From: Candidatus Brocadiaceae bacterium
GTDB taxonomy: Bacteria; Planctomycetota; Brocadiia; Brocadiales; Bathyanammoxibiaceae
Direction: 5' to 3'
DNA length: 25,364 bases
Assembly: GCA_030018855.1 (NCBI GenBank)
Contig: JASEHG010000008.1
Coordinates: 1-25,364, forward strand
Positions 7,191 through 15,027 of the stretch are shown one piece after another. The position numbers and the translations under genes were made by a program. A model generated the notes under the pieces. The model did not search any database and was not told the origin of the DNA. It was given only the letters and a program-made list of their open reading frames with translations. How positions within the stretch are numbered: position 1 is the stretch's first letter; each line of letters begins with the position of its first letter.

Positions 7191-8474
7191 ATGCGCCCTG
7201 TATACATGATTTCTGGTGGAATAACCAAGTTCAAAAAGGCCCATCCGGATAAAGACTTCCGCTTCATGGTAAAGGAGGCCTTTGATTACGCCATGACGGG
7301 TTTACCCCTCCTTAAGGCCGATATGATTGACGGGAGCGTAGGTTCCTACTTTTCTGACCATTTCACCCGCCAGCTAAAAGCAGCAAGCATGGTGCAGGAT
7401 TACCTCGGTCTATGTCCCAGGCCTTCAAAAAGGGTAGAAGGGGGTGGGGCAACTGGTGGGCTATGCTTCCAGGCAGCCTGGGAGTCCATCGCCTCAGGCA
7501 GGATGAAGGTCTGTCTTGCCTTCGGATTTGAGACCATGTCAAGGGTAAGCACATGGAAGGGAAACGAGTTTATTGCCCACGCCTCAGATACCAACTTTGA
7601 TTACCCTGTAGGCGGGTTTTACACCGGCTATTACGCCATGATGGTCAGACGGCATATGCACGAATTCGGCACGACGGTTGAACAGATGGCTATGGTCTCC
7701 ATTAAGAATCACAAGAACGCCGTCTATAATCCATATGCCCAGAGCCCCATGGAGCTAACCATTGAGGATGTAAGACGGTCGCTAATGGTGGCCACACCCC
7801 TGACCATGCTGGATATATGCCAGATGTCCGACGGCGCAGCTGTGGCCATCCTGGCCTCAGAGGAGGTAGCAGGGCGGGTATGCCACAGGCCGGTTAAGAT
7901 AACCGGCGTGGGATGCGGTACAGATTCTATGAGAATGGCCGATAGGCCCAGGGGTAAAGTAATACTACTTCCCCACGAGAGGGAGGAAGACTACAAGGAA
8001 CTTGAGTATCCAGGGGTCCATTCCTTCAGGGGTGGGCGGATGGCTGCAAAACTTGCCTATGAGATGGCAGGGATTAGAAACCCCATAGAGGAACTGGATT
8101 TTATTGAGCTTCACGATGCCTACACCTCTAGTGAGATACAGACCTACGAAGACCTCGGCCTTTGCAGATACGGAGAGGGCGGGAGGTTTGTGGAGGAGGG
8201 CACTCCATTTATGCCAGGGATAGACTACGGGCTAAAGCTCCCCAAACAGGGGACAATCCCTGTCAACCCCTCGGGAGGTCTCTTGGCCTTTGGGCATCCG
8301 GTAGGCGCAACAGGCCTTATGCAGGCCGTTATGGCCTTCTGGCAACTACAGGGAACCATAGAAAAACACCTGGGAAATGACAAACTACAGGTAAAGGGCG
8401 CAAGGCGCGGCCTCATCCATAGTCATGCAGGCACGGGGACTTATATAACCGCAAGCATATTGGAGGCGGTGTAA
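7191..8474 (+). CDS. Thiolase-fold protein of the DUF35-partnered type, nucleophile Cys absent
   Basis: 427 residues of thiolase superfamily fold. The active-site His motif GHPVGATG (His about 369), the ELHDAYT motif and the NPSGG turn are intact. At the place of the acylated Cys (family pattern C-A-S-G) the sequence reads VEGGGATGG, with Gly86 in the Cys position; the nearest Cys is 92, six residues on. The C-terminal box reads HSHAGTG, with His where classical thiolases have their second Cys, as in SCPx-like members. The zinc-ribbon/OB-fold partner follows 45 bases later, as in heteromeric thiolases (BbsAB, archaeal acetoacetyl-CoA thiolase) and in the thiolase-fold aldolase Ltp2, which also lacks the Cys. 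It may therefore catalyse a retro-aldol or other C-C step, or be non-catalytic. Starts ATG 7191, 25 bases after the dehydrogenase. Confidence 0.85.
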   Translation: MRPVYMISGGITKFKKAHPDKDFRFMVKEAFDYAMTGLPLLKADMIDGSVGSYFSDHFTRQLKAASMVQDYLGLCPRPSKRVEGGGATGGLCFQAAWESIASGRMKVCLAFGFETMSRVSTWKGNEFIAHASDTNFDYPVGGFYTGYYAMMVRRHMHEFGTTVEQMAMVSIKNHKNAVYNPYAQSPMELTIEDVRRSLMVATPLTMLDICQMSDGAAVAILASEEVAGRVCHRPVKITGVGCGTDSMRMADRPRGKVILLPHEREEDYKELEYPGVHSFRGGRMAAKLAYEMAGIRNPIEELDFIELHDAYTSSEIQTYEDLGLCRYGEGGRFVEEGTPFMPGIDYGLKLPKQGTIPVNPSGGLLAFGHPVGATGLMQAVMAFWQLQGTIEKHLGNDKLQVKGARRGLIHSHAGTGTYITASILEAV

Positions 8475-8519
8475 GTAGATGCCACACTAAAAATTCTGAG
8501 TTCATAGAGGAGAGGCTAT

Positions 8520-9017
8520 ATGCCAGAAGAGTTCAAGCTCCCAGAAACGGAAGAGGGCACGGTCCTCTTCAACATAGACCCTATCATTATTAAAGACCAT
8601 TATGAGATAGACTATATCCACAGCTATGCCCAGGACTCCCCCTTCTTTGCGGGACTATCCAAGGGGAAGCTCCTTGGGAGCCGCTGTACGGGTTGCGGAT
8701 ACAGATACGCCACACCCCGTTGCCACTGCATGCAATGCGGAAAGAAGACAGAATGGTTTGAGCTGCCCCTGGAGGGCACCGTCCATACCTATACTACATG
8801 CTACTTCGGAGGCGAGGCCTTTATTAAAGAGACCCCTTTTACCTTGGTACTTGTGGAATTCCCTGGAGTGGACACCTTTCTTCTGTCAAGGCTCATTGGC
8901 GTGAAACCAGAGGAAGTAAAGATAGGGATGCAGGTGAAGGCCCGTTTCCTGAGGCTTTCTAAATTTAGGGCCACAGACGTCTACTTCGTGTCAGCAGAAG
9001 AAACTTGCAGAAAGTAA
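8520..9017 (+). CDS. DUF35 zinc-ribbon/OB-fold protein, thiolase partner
   Basis: 165 residues. An N-terminal helix region (1-50) leads to a rubredoxin-like zinc ribbon with CTGC (about 56-59) and a second knuckle RCHCMQC (about 68-74), which has three Cys where two suffice. An OB-fold then follows (VHTYTTCYFGG through IGMQVKARF). Members bind next to thiolase-fold subunits and help hold or hand over the CoA substrate. AGAGGAGAGG 5-14 bases upstream of ATG 8520 is a strong ribosome binding site. The position between thiolase-like protein and second dehydrogenase argues for a complex with the thiolase-like protein. Confidence 0.9.
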   Translation: MPEEFKLPETEEGTVLFNIDPIIIKDHYEIDYIHSYAQDSPFFAGLSKGKLLGSRCTGCGYRYATPRCHCMQCGKKTEWFELPLEGTVHTYTTCYFGGEAFIKETPFTLVLVEFPGVDTFLLSRLIGVKPEEVKIGMQVKARFLRLSKFRATDVYFVSAEETCRK

Positions 9018-9024
9018 AAACAGC

Positions 9025-10164
9025 TTGGAATTAGAGCTTACTGAGGAACAGAAACTCCTTCAGAAGACCTTGAGAGACTTTGCTCAAAAGGAAATACTCC
9101 CCGGCATAATTGAGAGAGACAAGCAGGGAGAATTCCCCTGGCGGATTATCCAGGGTCTTGCCAGGTTGGGTTTAATGGGCATGCTAATCCCTGAGGCGTA
9201 TGGGGGGATAGGAGTGGACCATCTCACCTACGCCCTGGCCATAGAGGAACTGGCAAGATTTGATGCCTCCATTGCCTTAACTCTCTCGGCTCACAACTCC
9301 CTTGGCCTATCACATATCTATAAGTTTGGTACTGAAGAGCAAAAAGGACGGTTCCTACCTCCGCTAGCAAGGGGGGAGCGTCTCTGCGCCTGGGCCCTCA
9401 CTGAGCCGCAGGCTGGTAGTGATGCCTTGGCCATCGAGACCACTGCCATTCAAAAGGGCGACAAATGGATTCTAAACGGCAGGAAGGTCTTCATCACCCA
9501 GGGTTCACTGGCAGAGGTATGCGTTGTAATGGCCCGTACAGATAAGTCTAGGGGAAAGGAAGGTATCTCATCCTTCATAGTGGAGAAGGGCACGGCAGGC
9601 TTCTCCGTGGGAAAGCGGGAGGAAAAGCTGGGGATGAGGTGTAGCGATACTGCAGAGTTAATCTTTGAGGATTGCGCTATCCCTAAGGATAACCTGCTCG
9701 GCAGGGTAAACGAGGGCTACGCTGAACTCCTTGAGGTGCTGGAAGGTGGCAGGATAGGCATGGGGGCCATGGCAGTGGGCATTGCCAGGGGCTGCCTAGA
9801 GGAGGCCTTGATGTACTCCAAACAGAGGAAGCAATTCGGGAAGCCTATATGCGATTTTCAGGCCATACAATGGATGCTGACAGACATGGCCACTGAGATA
9901 GATGCCGCAAGGATGCTTGTCCATAAGGCTGCCTGGTTAAAGGACCAGGGCAAGAGGTGTCCCCTTGAGGCCTCTCAGGCCAAACTCTTCGCTTCCGAGG
10001 TGGCCATGAGGGCAGCTATCAAGGCCGTACAGATTTTGGGTGGATACGGCTACATGAAGGAGTGCCACGTGGAAAGGTACTTTAGGGACGCTAAACTCTG
10101 TGAGATCGGCGAGGGCACCTCTGAGGTTCAAAGGTTGGTAATATCCAGGGAATTGTTAAAATAA
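9025..10164 (+). CDS. Acyl-CoA dehydrogenase, short/medium-chain type (copy 2)
   Basis: 379 residues, paralogue of the gene at 6026. It starts with TTG at 9025, seven bases after the DUF35 stop, with only a weak purine stretch upstream, which suggests translational coupling. Motifs WALTEPQAGSD and GRKVFITQG are present, and the catalytic Glu is kept in GEGTSEVQRL (about residue 363), although the preceding Tyr of copy 1 is Gly here. Substitutions around the substrate pocket (CEIGEG against TTIYEG) suggest a different acyl chain from copy 1. Probable substrates are straight or branched C4-C5 acyl-CoAs, inferred from the neighbouring mutase. Confidence 0.92.
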   Translation: MELELTEEQKLLQKTLRDFAQKEILPGIIERDKQGEFPWRIIQGLARLGLMGMLIPEAYGGIGVDHLTYALAIEELARFDASIALTLSAHNSLGLSHIYKFGTEEQKGRFLPPLARGERLCAWALTEPQAGSDALAIETTAIQKGDKWILNGRKVFITQGSLAEVCVVMARTDKSRGKEGISSFIVEKGTAGFSVGKREEKLGMRCSDTAELIFEDCAIPKDNLLGRVNEGYAELLEVLEGGRIGMGAMAVGIARGCLEEALMYSKQRKQFGKPICDFQAIQWMLTDMATEIDAARMLVHKAAWLKDQGKRCPLEASQAKLFASEVAMRAAIKAVQILGGYGYMKECHVERYFRDAKLCEIGEGTSEVQRLVISRELLK

Positions 10165-10176
10165 AGCTGCGGAATA

Positions 10177-10211
10177 GCGCCGGATTACATCTTTAAGGGA
10201 TGTAAGGGCGC
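10177..10211 (+). other. Intercistronic hairpin before the acyl-CoA ligase
   Basis: GCGCC (10177-10181) and TTACATC (10185-10191) pair with GATGTAA (10199-10205) and GGCGC (10207-10211), a 12-bp interrupted stem around a 7-base loop. There is no long T run after it, so it is more likely an mRNA processing or stability element than a full terminator. Confidence 0.55.
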
Positions 10212-10242
10212 TTTGTCCGTCGCCACCCAAAAGGTGTAAATT

Positions 10243-11922
10243 ATGGGCATTGGAAAGGAAGATATAGCTACATACACAAGCGAGGTCTTTCAACTCCCTT
10301 GGAGTAATATGGCCCAGTTCATTGATACCCAGGCGGAGAGATTTCCTGCAAGGCCTTTCCTGGTCTACACCGATGAGGATACGGGTCTTAGAAAGGAACT
10401 CACTTATAGAGAATTTAACCAACTCATTAACAGAGCCGCCAACTTTATGAAGGATACGCTTGGACTGAGCCCAGGCCAGAGGGTCTCCACAATGATGGCC
10501 AACCATTATGTCACGGTGGTTATCTACTTTGCAGCCTGGAAGCTTGGGCTGGCAGTAGTGCCCCTTGATGCAGGGGAGAGGACAGAGAGGAAGCAGTACG
10601 TGCTGGGGCATTCAGAGGCCAGGGTACTCTTTTCCATGGGAGAACACCTGGAGGAGGTGCTTTCCATCCAAAAAGATTGCCCGACCCTCCAACACATAGT
10701 ATCCAGCGGAGAGGTGGTCAGGGGGGGTGTGTATAATCTAGAGCTGGAGATGGAGAAAAAGAAAGACAGCCTTCGCCCGCCGGCCTCCGAACTCCAGGAC
10801 GATGCCTTTATTGTCTATACCTCTGGGACCACCGGCCCACCAAAGGGCGTGGTCCTCTCCCAGTACAACCTCCTTGTAGACGCCGATGGCATCGCACAAT
10901 GGTTTGGCTTCAGGGAGGCCGACCGCCTGATGTGTGTCCTGCCCATCCATCATGTCAACGGTACTGTGGTTACCCTACTAACTCCTTTTTACTTCGGTGG
11001 GACTAGCGTTCTGAGGAAGCGGTTTAAGTGTACCACGTTCTGGAGTGGCATATCCTTTGATAGGGTAACGGCCGTTAGCGTGGTACCGACGGTGCTTGAG
11101 TTCCTGCTGGAGGCGGGAGAGGATATCAGCCGTTACGATCTTAGCCACTTCAAGTGGATAATCTGCGGGGCTGGCCCCCTTGCAGTGGAAACGGCCCTGA
11201 GGTTTGAGGAAAAGTTCGGATTCCCCATTATCCACGGATACGGCCTATCTGAAACCACCTGCTATTCTTGCTTTCTTCCTGTGGATATGACGGTAGAAGA
11301 TAGGAGGTACTGGCTCTCTGCCTTCGGGTTCCCTTCTATAGGAGTGCCTATAATACACAATGAGATGACAATCCTTAATAAGGAGGGTAAAGAGATGGGC
11401 GAACTCCAGAGGGGGGAGATAGTTATAAGGGGCAGGAATGTGGCAAGTGGGTATTTTAAGATGCCAGAGGCAGACGAGAAGGCCTACAGATGGGGATGGT
11501 TCCTTAGCGGCGACGAGGGTTTTTACAAGTTAGATGAAAAAAGGCGAAAGTTCTTCTTTATCACTGGAAGGTTCAAAGAACTGATTATACGAGGGGGGCA
11601 AAACATTTCACCCATGGAGGTAGATGAGGTACTGAAGGGCCATCCAAAGGTAAAATTTGGTGTAGCGGTGGGATTTGAGAATAAATACTACGGAGAAGAG
11701 GTGGCTGCCTATGTGGTTCCAAAGGACAGTATTGAGCTAAAAGAAGAGGAGGTACTCCAGTACTGCAAGGAGCGGATGCCCTTCAGGATGAGGCCCAAGG
11801 CCGTAGTCATAGGTCGGGAGATACCCTTCACCTGCACAGGTAAGCCCAAGAGGCTTGAGCTCCAGGAGAAGCTAAAACCCTTGCTCCTTAAATATAGAGA
11901 TGTCCAGTTCAGGCAGGATTGA
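10243..11922 (+). CDS. AMP-forming acyl-CoA synthetase (ligase)
   Basis: 559 residues, ANL superfamily: activates a carboxylic acid to acyl-adenylate and then to the CoA thioester. The P-loop YTSGTTGPPKGVV is near residue 191, the adenine-site motif GYGLSET near 340, the hinge region GRFKELIIRGGQNI near 445, and the C-terminal catalytic Lys is in FTCTGKPKRLEL (about 534). All core motifs are intact. AAAAGGTG about 8 bases upstream of ATG 10243 acts as ribosome binding site. Substrate specificity cannot be read; the neighbouring mutase and dehydrogenases point to a short or branched acid. Its stop is 2 bases from the stop of the convergent mutase subunit. Confidence 0.92.
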   Translation: MGIGKEDIATYTSEVFQLPWSNMAQFIDTQAERFPARPFLVYTDEDTGLRKELTYREFNQLINRAANFMKDTLGLSPGQRVSTMMANHYVTVVIYFAAWKLGLAVVPLDAGERTERKQYVLGHSEARVLFSMGEHLEEVLSIQKDCPTLQHIVSSGEVVRGGVYNLELEMEKKKDSLRPPASELQDDAFIVYTSGTTGPPKGVVLSQYNLLVDADGIAQWFGFREADRLMCVLPIHHVNGTVVTLLTPFYFGGTSVLRKRFKCTTFWSGISFDRVTAVSVVPTVLEFLLEAGEDISRYDLSHFKWIICGAGPLAVETALRFEEKFGFPIIHGYGLSETTCYSCFLPVDMTVEDRRYWLSAFGFPSIGVPIIHNEMTILNKEGKEMGELQRGEIVIRGRNVASGYFKMPEADEKAYRWGWFLSGDEGFYKLDEKRRKFFFITGRFKELIIRGGQNISPMEVDEVLKGHPKVKFGVAVGFENKYYGEEVAAYVVPKDSIELKEEEVLQYCKERMPFRMRPKAVVIGREIPFTCTGKPKRLELQEKLKPLLLKYRDVQFRQD

Positions 11923-11924
11923 AA

Positions 11925-12347
11925 TTACTTTGACGTGGTCACCTTCGTTAACTCTTTCTTCTTGCATGTATCCCTCACAAAATCCGCAATCTCCTTTAAG
12001 GGTGTGCCCGGGCCGAACACCATTTCAACGCCCATCTTCTTAAGATTCTTCTTATCGGCCTCTGGAATAATACCCCCACCAAATAGCCTTATCTTTGAGC
12101 CTCTCTGGCGCAGGAGTTTCAGGATAGCTGAGAATATAGTAAGGTGGGCACCACAGAGGCTGCTGACCCCAAGGAGATCAACGCCTAGTTCAATAGCCTT
12201 ATCCACCACTGCCTCAGGCGTATGGTGGAGACCCGCATAATAGACCTCACAACCGGCCTCTTCCAGGGCCCTGCTCACCACCTTTACACCCCGATCATGC
12301 CCGTCCAGTCCTACCTTGGCTATTAATACCTTTGGCCTATTTTTCAT
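11925..12347 (-). CDS. B12-binding subunit of an acyl-CoA mutase
   Basis: 140 residues from ATG 12347; a TTG at 12383 would overlap the mutase gene and add 12 unrelated residues. The cobalamin-binding motif D-x-H-x-x-G appears as DGHDRG (Asp15, His17, Gly20), with the later SSLCGAH and FGGGIIP parts that cradle the nucleotide tail. His17 would coordinate cobalt from below. It starts 4 bases after the large-subunit stop, so the two are coupled. Separate large and small subunits are the layout of isobutyryl-CoA mutase (IcmA/IcmB) and of several archaeal and anaerobic methylmalonyl-CoA mutases. Confidence 0.93.
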   Translation of the reverse strand: MKNRPKVLIAKVGLDGHDRGVKVVSRALEEAGCEVYYAGLHHTPEAVVDKAIELGVDLLGVSSLCGAHLTIFSAILKLLRQRGSKIRLFGGGIIPEADKKNLKKMGVEMVFGPGTPLKEIADFVRDTCKKKELTKVTTSK

Positions 12348-12351
12348 GTAG

Positions 12352-13980
12352 TTAATAGATCGCAGGCTCTCTGTACTGCCCAAAGACCTCCCTCCAAACG
12401 TCTATTATCTCACCAAGGGTCGCATAGTTCCTCACACATTCAAGGACATAAGGCATAATGTTTTCTTTGCCCTGAGAGGCCTTCTTGAGCGCCCCAAGTG
12501 ATTCCTGTACCTTTTTATTATGCCTTCTGGCTTTCAGGGACTTCAGACGTTGTATCTGTTCCCTCTCCACAGAGGGATCCACCTTAAGGGTGGGGATTGT
12601 GGTCTTTTCCTCTGGATGTTCAAACTTGTTCAGGCCCACCACTATCCTCTCCTTGCATTCAAGAGCCTCCTGATAGCGTCTAGCAGATTTGGTAATCTCC
12701 TCTTGAAAGTATCCTTCCTCAACGCACTTCAAGACCCCACCCCTTTGCTCTATTTCTCTGAAGTACTTGTAGGCCTCCTCCTCCATACGGTTGGTAAGGG
12801 ATTCTAACAGGTAAGAACCGGCGAGGGGGTCCACGGTGTTGGCCACTCCTGTTTCATAAGCAATAACTTGCTGGGTACGCAGTGCCAGTGTGGCAGCCTT
12901 TTCTGAGGGGAGGGCAAAGGTTTCATCCATAGAGTTGGTGTGAAGGGATTGGGTACCGCCCAAGACAGCCTGAAGGGCCTGGAATGCTATGCGGACGATG
13001 TTATTTTCTGGCTGCTGGGCCACCAGGGTACAACCTGCCGTCTGGGTGTGAAATCTCAGCCACATAGATTCAGGCCTCTTTGCCCTGTAACGCCCCTTCA
13101 TCTCCCTTGCCCATATCCTTCTGGCTGCACGGAACTTGGCAATCTCCTCAAAGAAGTCGCAGTGAGAATTAAAAAAGAAGGATATCCTTGGGCCAAACTC
13201 GTCCACGTCCTGTCCTGCTTCTATTGCGGCCTCCACATAGGTGAAACCATCGGCAAGGGTAAAGGCCAGTTCCTGGACTGCCGTTGCACCCGACTCCCTG
13301 ATATGGTAGCCGCTTACAGAGATAGGATTCCACTTGGGCACATGCCTAGTGGAGTAGGTAATTATGTCTGTCACAAGTCTCAAGGAGGGCCTGGGTGGAA
13401 AGATAAAAGACTTTTGGGCGATGTATTCCTTCAGAATATCGTTCTGTATAGTCCCGCGGAGCTTGTCAAAGGGAGTACCCCTCTTTTCAGCCACCACAAG
13501 GTACATGGCAAAAAGCACGCTAGCAGGGGCATTGATGGTCATAGAGGCGGTTAGCTGGTCAAGGGCTATGGCCTGGAAGAGTATCTCCATATCTTCCAGA
13601 CTATCAATTGCCACGCCACAAAGGCCTACCTCTCCCTTTGCACGTGGATGGTCAGAGTCGTATCCCATTATGGTTGGCATATCAAAGGCCACCGAGAGGC
13701 CAGTCTCGCCCTCCTCAAGGAGAAATCTAAATCTCTTGTTAGTTTGAGCCGCCGTACCAAAGCCCGAAAACAGTCTCATCGTCCATAGCCTGCCCGGGTA
13801 CATACTCTCGTGGATACCCCTTGTGAAAGGATAATGTCCAGGTAGGCCAAGGTCCCTCAGGTAGTCTAGACTATCTATATCGGCAGGGGTGTAAAAGGCC
13901 TTTAAAGGAATGCCTGAGAGGGTAGAACGTTCTTCTCTCACCTCTTCCTCCCCCTTTTGGGTTTTCATCTCGTCTTCCAA
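12352..13980 (-). CDS. Acyl-CoA mutase large subunit, isobutyryl-CoA mutase-like
   Basis: 542 residues, TIM-barrel catalytic subunit of the methylmalonyl-CoA mutase family, which rearranges carbon skeletons by an adenosyl radical. Two residues decide substrate in this family. Methylmalonyl-CoA mutase has Tyr89 in IRQYAG and Arg207 in KEFMVRN (Propionibacterium numbering). Here those places read MRLFSG (Phe71) and KEYIAQK (Gln189), the Phe/Gln pair of isobutyryl-CoA mutase. The catalytic Tyr-His (GYH, 225-226) and HTQTAG are intact. TTG 13980 is chosen as start because AAAGGAG lies 8 bases upstream; ATG 13968 is possible. No MeaB/ArgK-type GTPase chaperone is in the window. Pivalyl-CoA mutase, a close relative, is not excluded. 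Confidence 0.88.
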   Translation of the reverse strand: MEDEMKTQKGEEEVREERSTLSGIPLKAFYTPADIDSLDYLRDLGLPGHYPFTRGIHESMYPGRLWTMRLFSGFGTAAQTNKRFRFLLEEGETGLSVAFDMPTIMGYDSDHPRAKGEVGLCGVAIDSLEDMEILFQAIALDQLTASMTINAPASVLFAMYLVVAEKRGTPFDKLRGTIQNDILKEYIAQKSFIFPPRPSLRLVTDIITYSTRHVPKWNPISVSGYHIRESGATAVQELAFTLADGFTYVEAAIEAGQDVDEFGPRISFFFNSHCDFFEEIAKFRAARRIWAREMKGRYRAKRPESMWLRFHTQTAGCTLVAQQPENNIVRIAFQALQAVLGGTQSLHTNSMDETFALPSEKAATLALRTQQVIAYETGVANTVDPLAGSYLLESLTNRMEEEAYKYFREIEQRGGVLKCVEEGYFQEEITKSARRYQEALECKERIVVGLNKFEHPEEKTTIPTLKVDPSVEREQIQRLKSLKARRHNKKVQESLGALKKASQGKENIMPYVLECVRNYATLGEIIDVWREVFGQYREPAIY

Positions 13981-13998
13981 ACCATGTTCTCCTTTTTA

Positions 13999-14012
13999 AA
14001 GTAAATTTACTT
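13999..14012. promoter_or_regulatory. Perfect 14-bp palindrome in the divergent mutase/hydrolase promoter region
   Basis: AAGTAAATTTACTT is a perfect palindrome in the 103-base gap between the divergently read mutase and hydrolase genes, just upstream of the mutase ribosome binding site. Its place and symmetry fit an operator for a dimeric repressor, but no regulator gene lies in the window. Confidence 0.4.
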
Positions 14013-14083
14013 AGCCGTTGCCGTCATGTTACAATGCCGCTTTTTGAAAAGCAATTGAAATAGGATGGAGTAAGATAACAGCA

Positions 14084-14926
14084 ATGAAACTGGGAAGGTT
14101 TCATATTTATACATGTCTTGACGGTTTTTTCCGCCTGGATGGAGGGGCTATGTTCGGGGTAGTTCCAAGGCTGCTCTGGCAGAGGACCAATCCCCCAGAT
14201 GAGAAGAACAGGATACTGCTAGCCCTCGGCTGTCTCTTGATAGACACAGGACAGTATCGTATCCTCATTGATACTGGTGTAGGCGAGAAAGGAGATGAAA
14301 AGTTTCACCAGATATACGGCATTAACAGGAGCCCTTGCCTTAAGGCCTCTCTGGCAAGGTATAACCTTAGTCCAGAGGATATTGACATAGTGGTAAATAC
14401 CCATCTCCATCTTGACCACGCGGGGGGAAATACCCGCCTTGAGGAGGGCAAACTTGTGCCTGCCTTCCACAAGGCAGAATACTTTATCCACGAAGGAGAA
14501 TGGAAGGAGGCCCTAAGCCCCAACGAGAGGACAAAGGCCTCTTATCTGACGGAGAATTTCTTGCCCCTTAAAGATTCCGGGAGGTTGAGACTCGTACGGG
14601 AGGATGCACTTGAGATAATAAAAGGCGTTTCCTTAATCAGGACTGGAGGACATACCCCTTTTCACCAGTGCGTTAGGCTAGAGTCAGAGGGCCAGACGGC
14701 CCTGTTTCTAGCAGACCTCGTCCCCACCACCTCTCATATCCCCCTTCCTTATATAATGGGATACGACCTCTTTCCATTAGATACATTGCAGAAGAAGAAA
14801 GAACTCCTTGGTAAGGCCCAGGAAGATGGCTGGCTTATCATCTTTCAGCACGATCCACTGGTAAGGGCGGGGTATCTCAAAAAGACAGGCGATAAGATAG
14901 AACTGGCCGAAAAGGTAAGCTTATGA
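14084..14926 (+). CDS. Metallo-beta-lactamase-fold hydrolase
   Basis: 280 residues. The dinuclear zinc signature is complete: THLHLDHAGG (H-x-H-x-D-H, about residues 107-112), the third His in TGGHTPFHQ, the bridging Asp in LFLADLVP and the final His in FQHDP. Length and the early LLIDTG/ILIDTG hairpin resemble the quorum-lactonase-like and other small-thioester or lactone hydrolases. The substrate is unknown; hydrolysis of an acyl-CoA or lactone would suit the neighbours but is inference. ATG 14084 has GGAG about 15 bases upstream, a weakly placed site. Divergent from the mutase genes; its stop touches the tRNA-like remnant. Confidence 0.88.
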   Translation: MKLGRFHIYTCLDGFFRLDGGAMFGVVPRLLWQRTNPPDEKNRILLALGCLLIDTGQYRILIDTGVGEKGDEKFHQIYGINRSPCLKASLARYNLSPEDIDIVVNTHLHLDHAGGNTRLEEGKLVPAFHKAEYFIHEGEWKEALSPNERTKASYLTENFLPLKDSGRLRLVREDALEIIKGVSLIRTGGHTPFHQCVRLESEGQTALFLADLVPTTSHIPLPYIMGYDLFPLDTLQKKKELLGKAQEDGWLIIFQHDPLVRAGYLKKTGDKIELAEKVSL

Positions 14927-14943
14927 CCCTAGTAGAGGGGTAA

Positions 14944-14999
14944 ATTTGAAACCTTGGCATCCCAAACGCCGCGCTCTAAACCAAGCTGAGCCACTCCCC
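14944..14999 (-). pseudogene. tRNA-Pro remnant (5' portion: acceptor strand, D arm, anticodon arm)
   Basis: On the minus strand this matches the 5' two thirds of the tRNA-Pro at 5530-5607 almost base for base: GAGTGGCTCAGCTTGG, then TTTAGAGCGCGGCG, then loop TTTGGGA. The anticodon would be TGG (reads CCA) rather than CGG. The 5' strand of the T stem is missing and the 3' acceptor strand no longer matches, so it cannot make a normal tRNA. Flanking CCCTAG (14927-14932) and CTAGGG (15005-15010) could pair and close it as a larger hairpin. It lies immediately after the hydrolase gene, at the far end of the acyl-CoA block from the intact tRNA and in the same orientation. Confidence 0.8.
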
Positions 15000-15027
15000 C
15001 CCTTCTAGGGGTTAGGGGAAGGAATCT

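Noticed and set aside
7464..7466. Cys92 as a shifted thiolase nucleophile
   Set aside because: It is six residues from the Gly in the catalytic position, on what should be the following helix; unlikely without a structure, so kept only as something to test.
12348..12383. TTG 12383 as start of the B12-binding subunit
   Set aside because: The purine-rich stretch before it is coding sequence of the mutase; ATG 12347 fits the family.
14944..14999. Functional second tRNA-Pro (TGG)
   Set aside because: The T-stem 5' strand is missing and the acceptor 3' strand does not pair.
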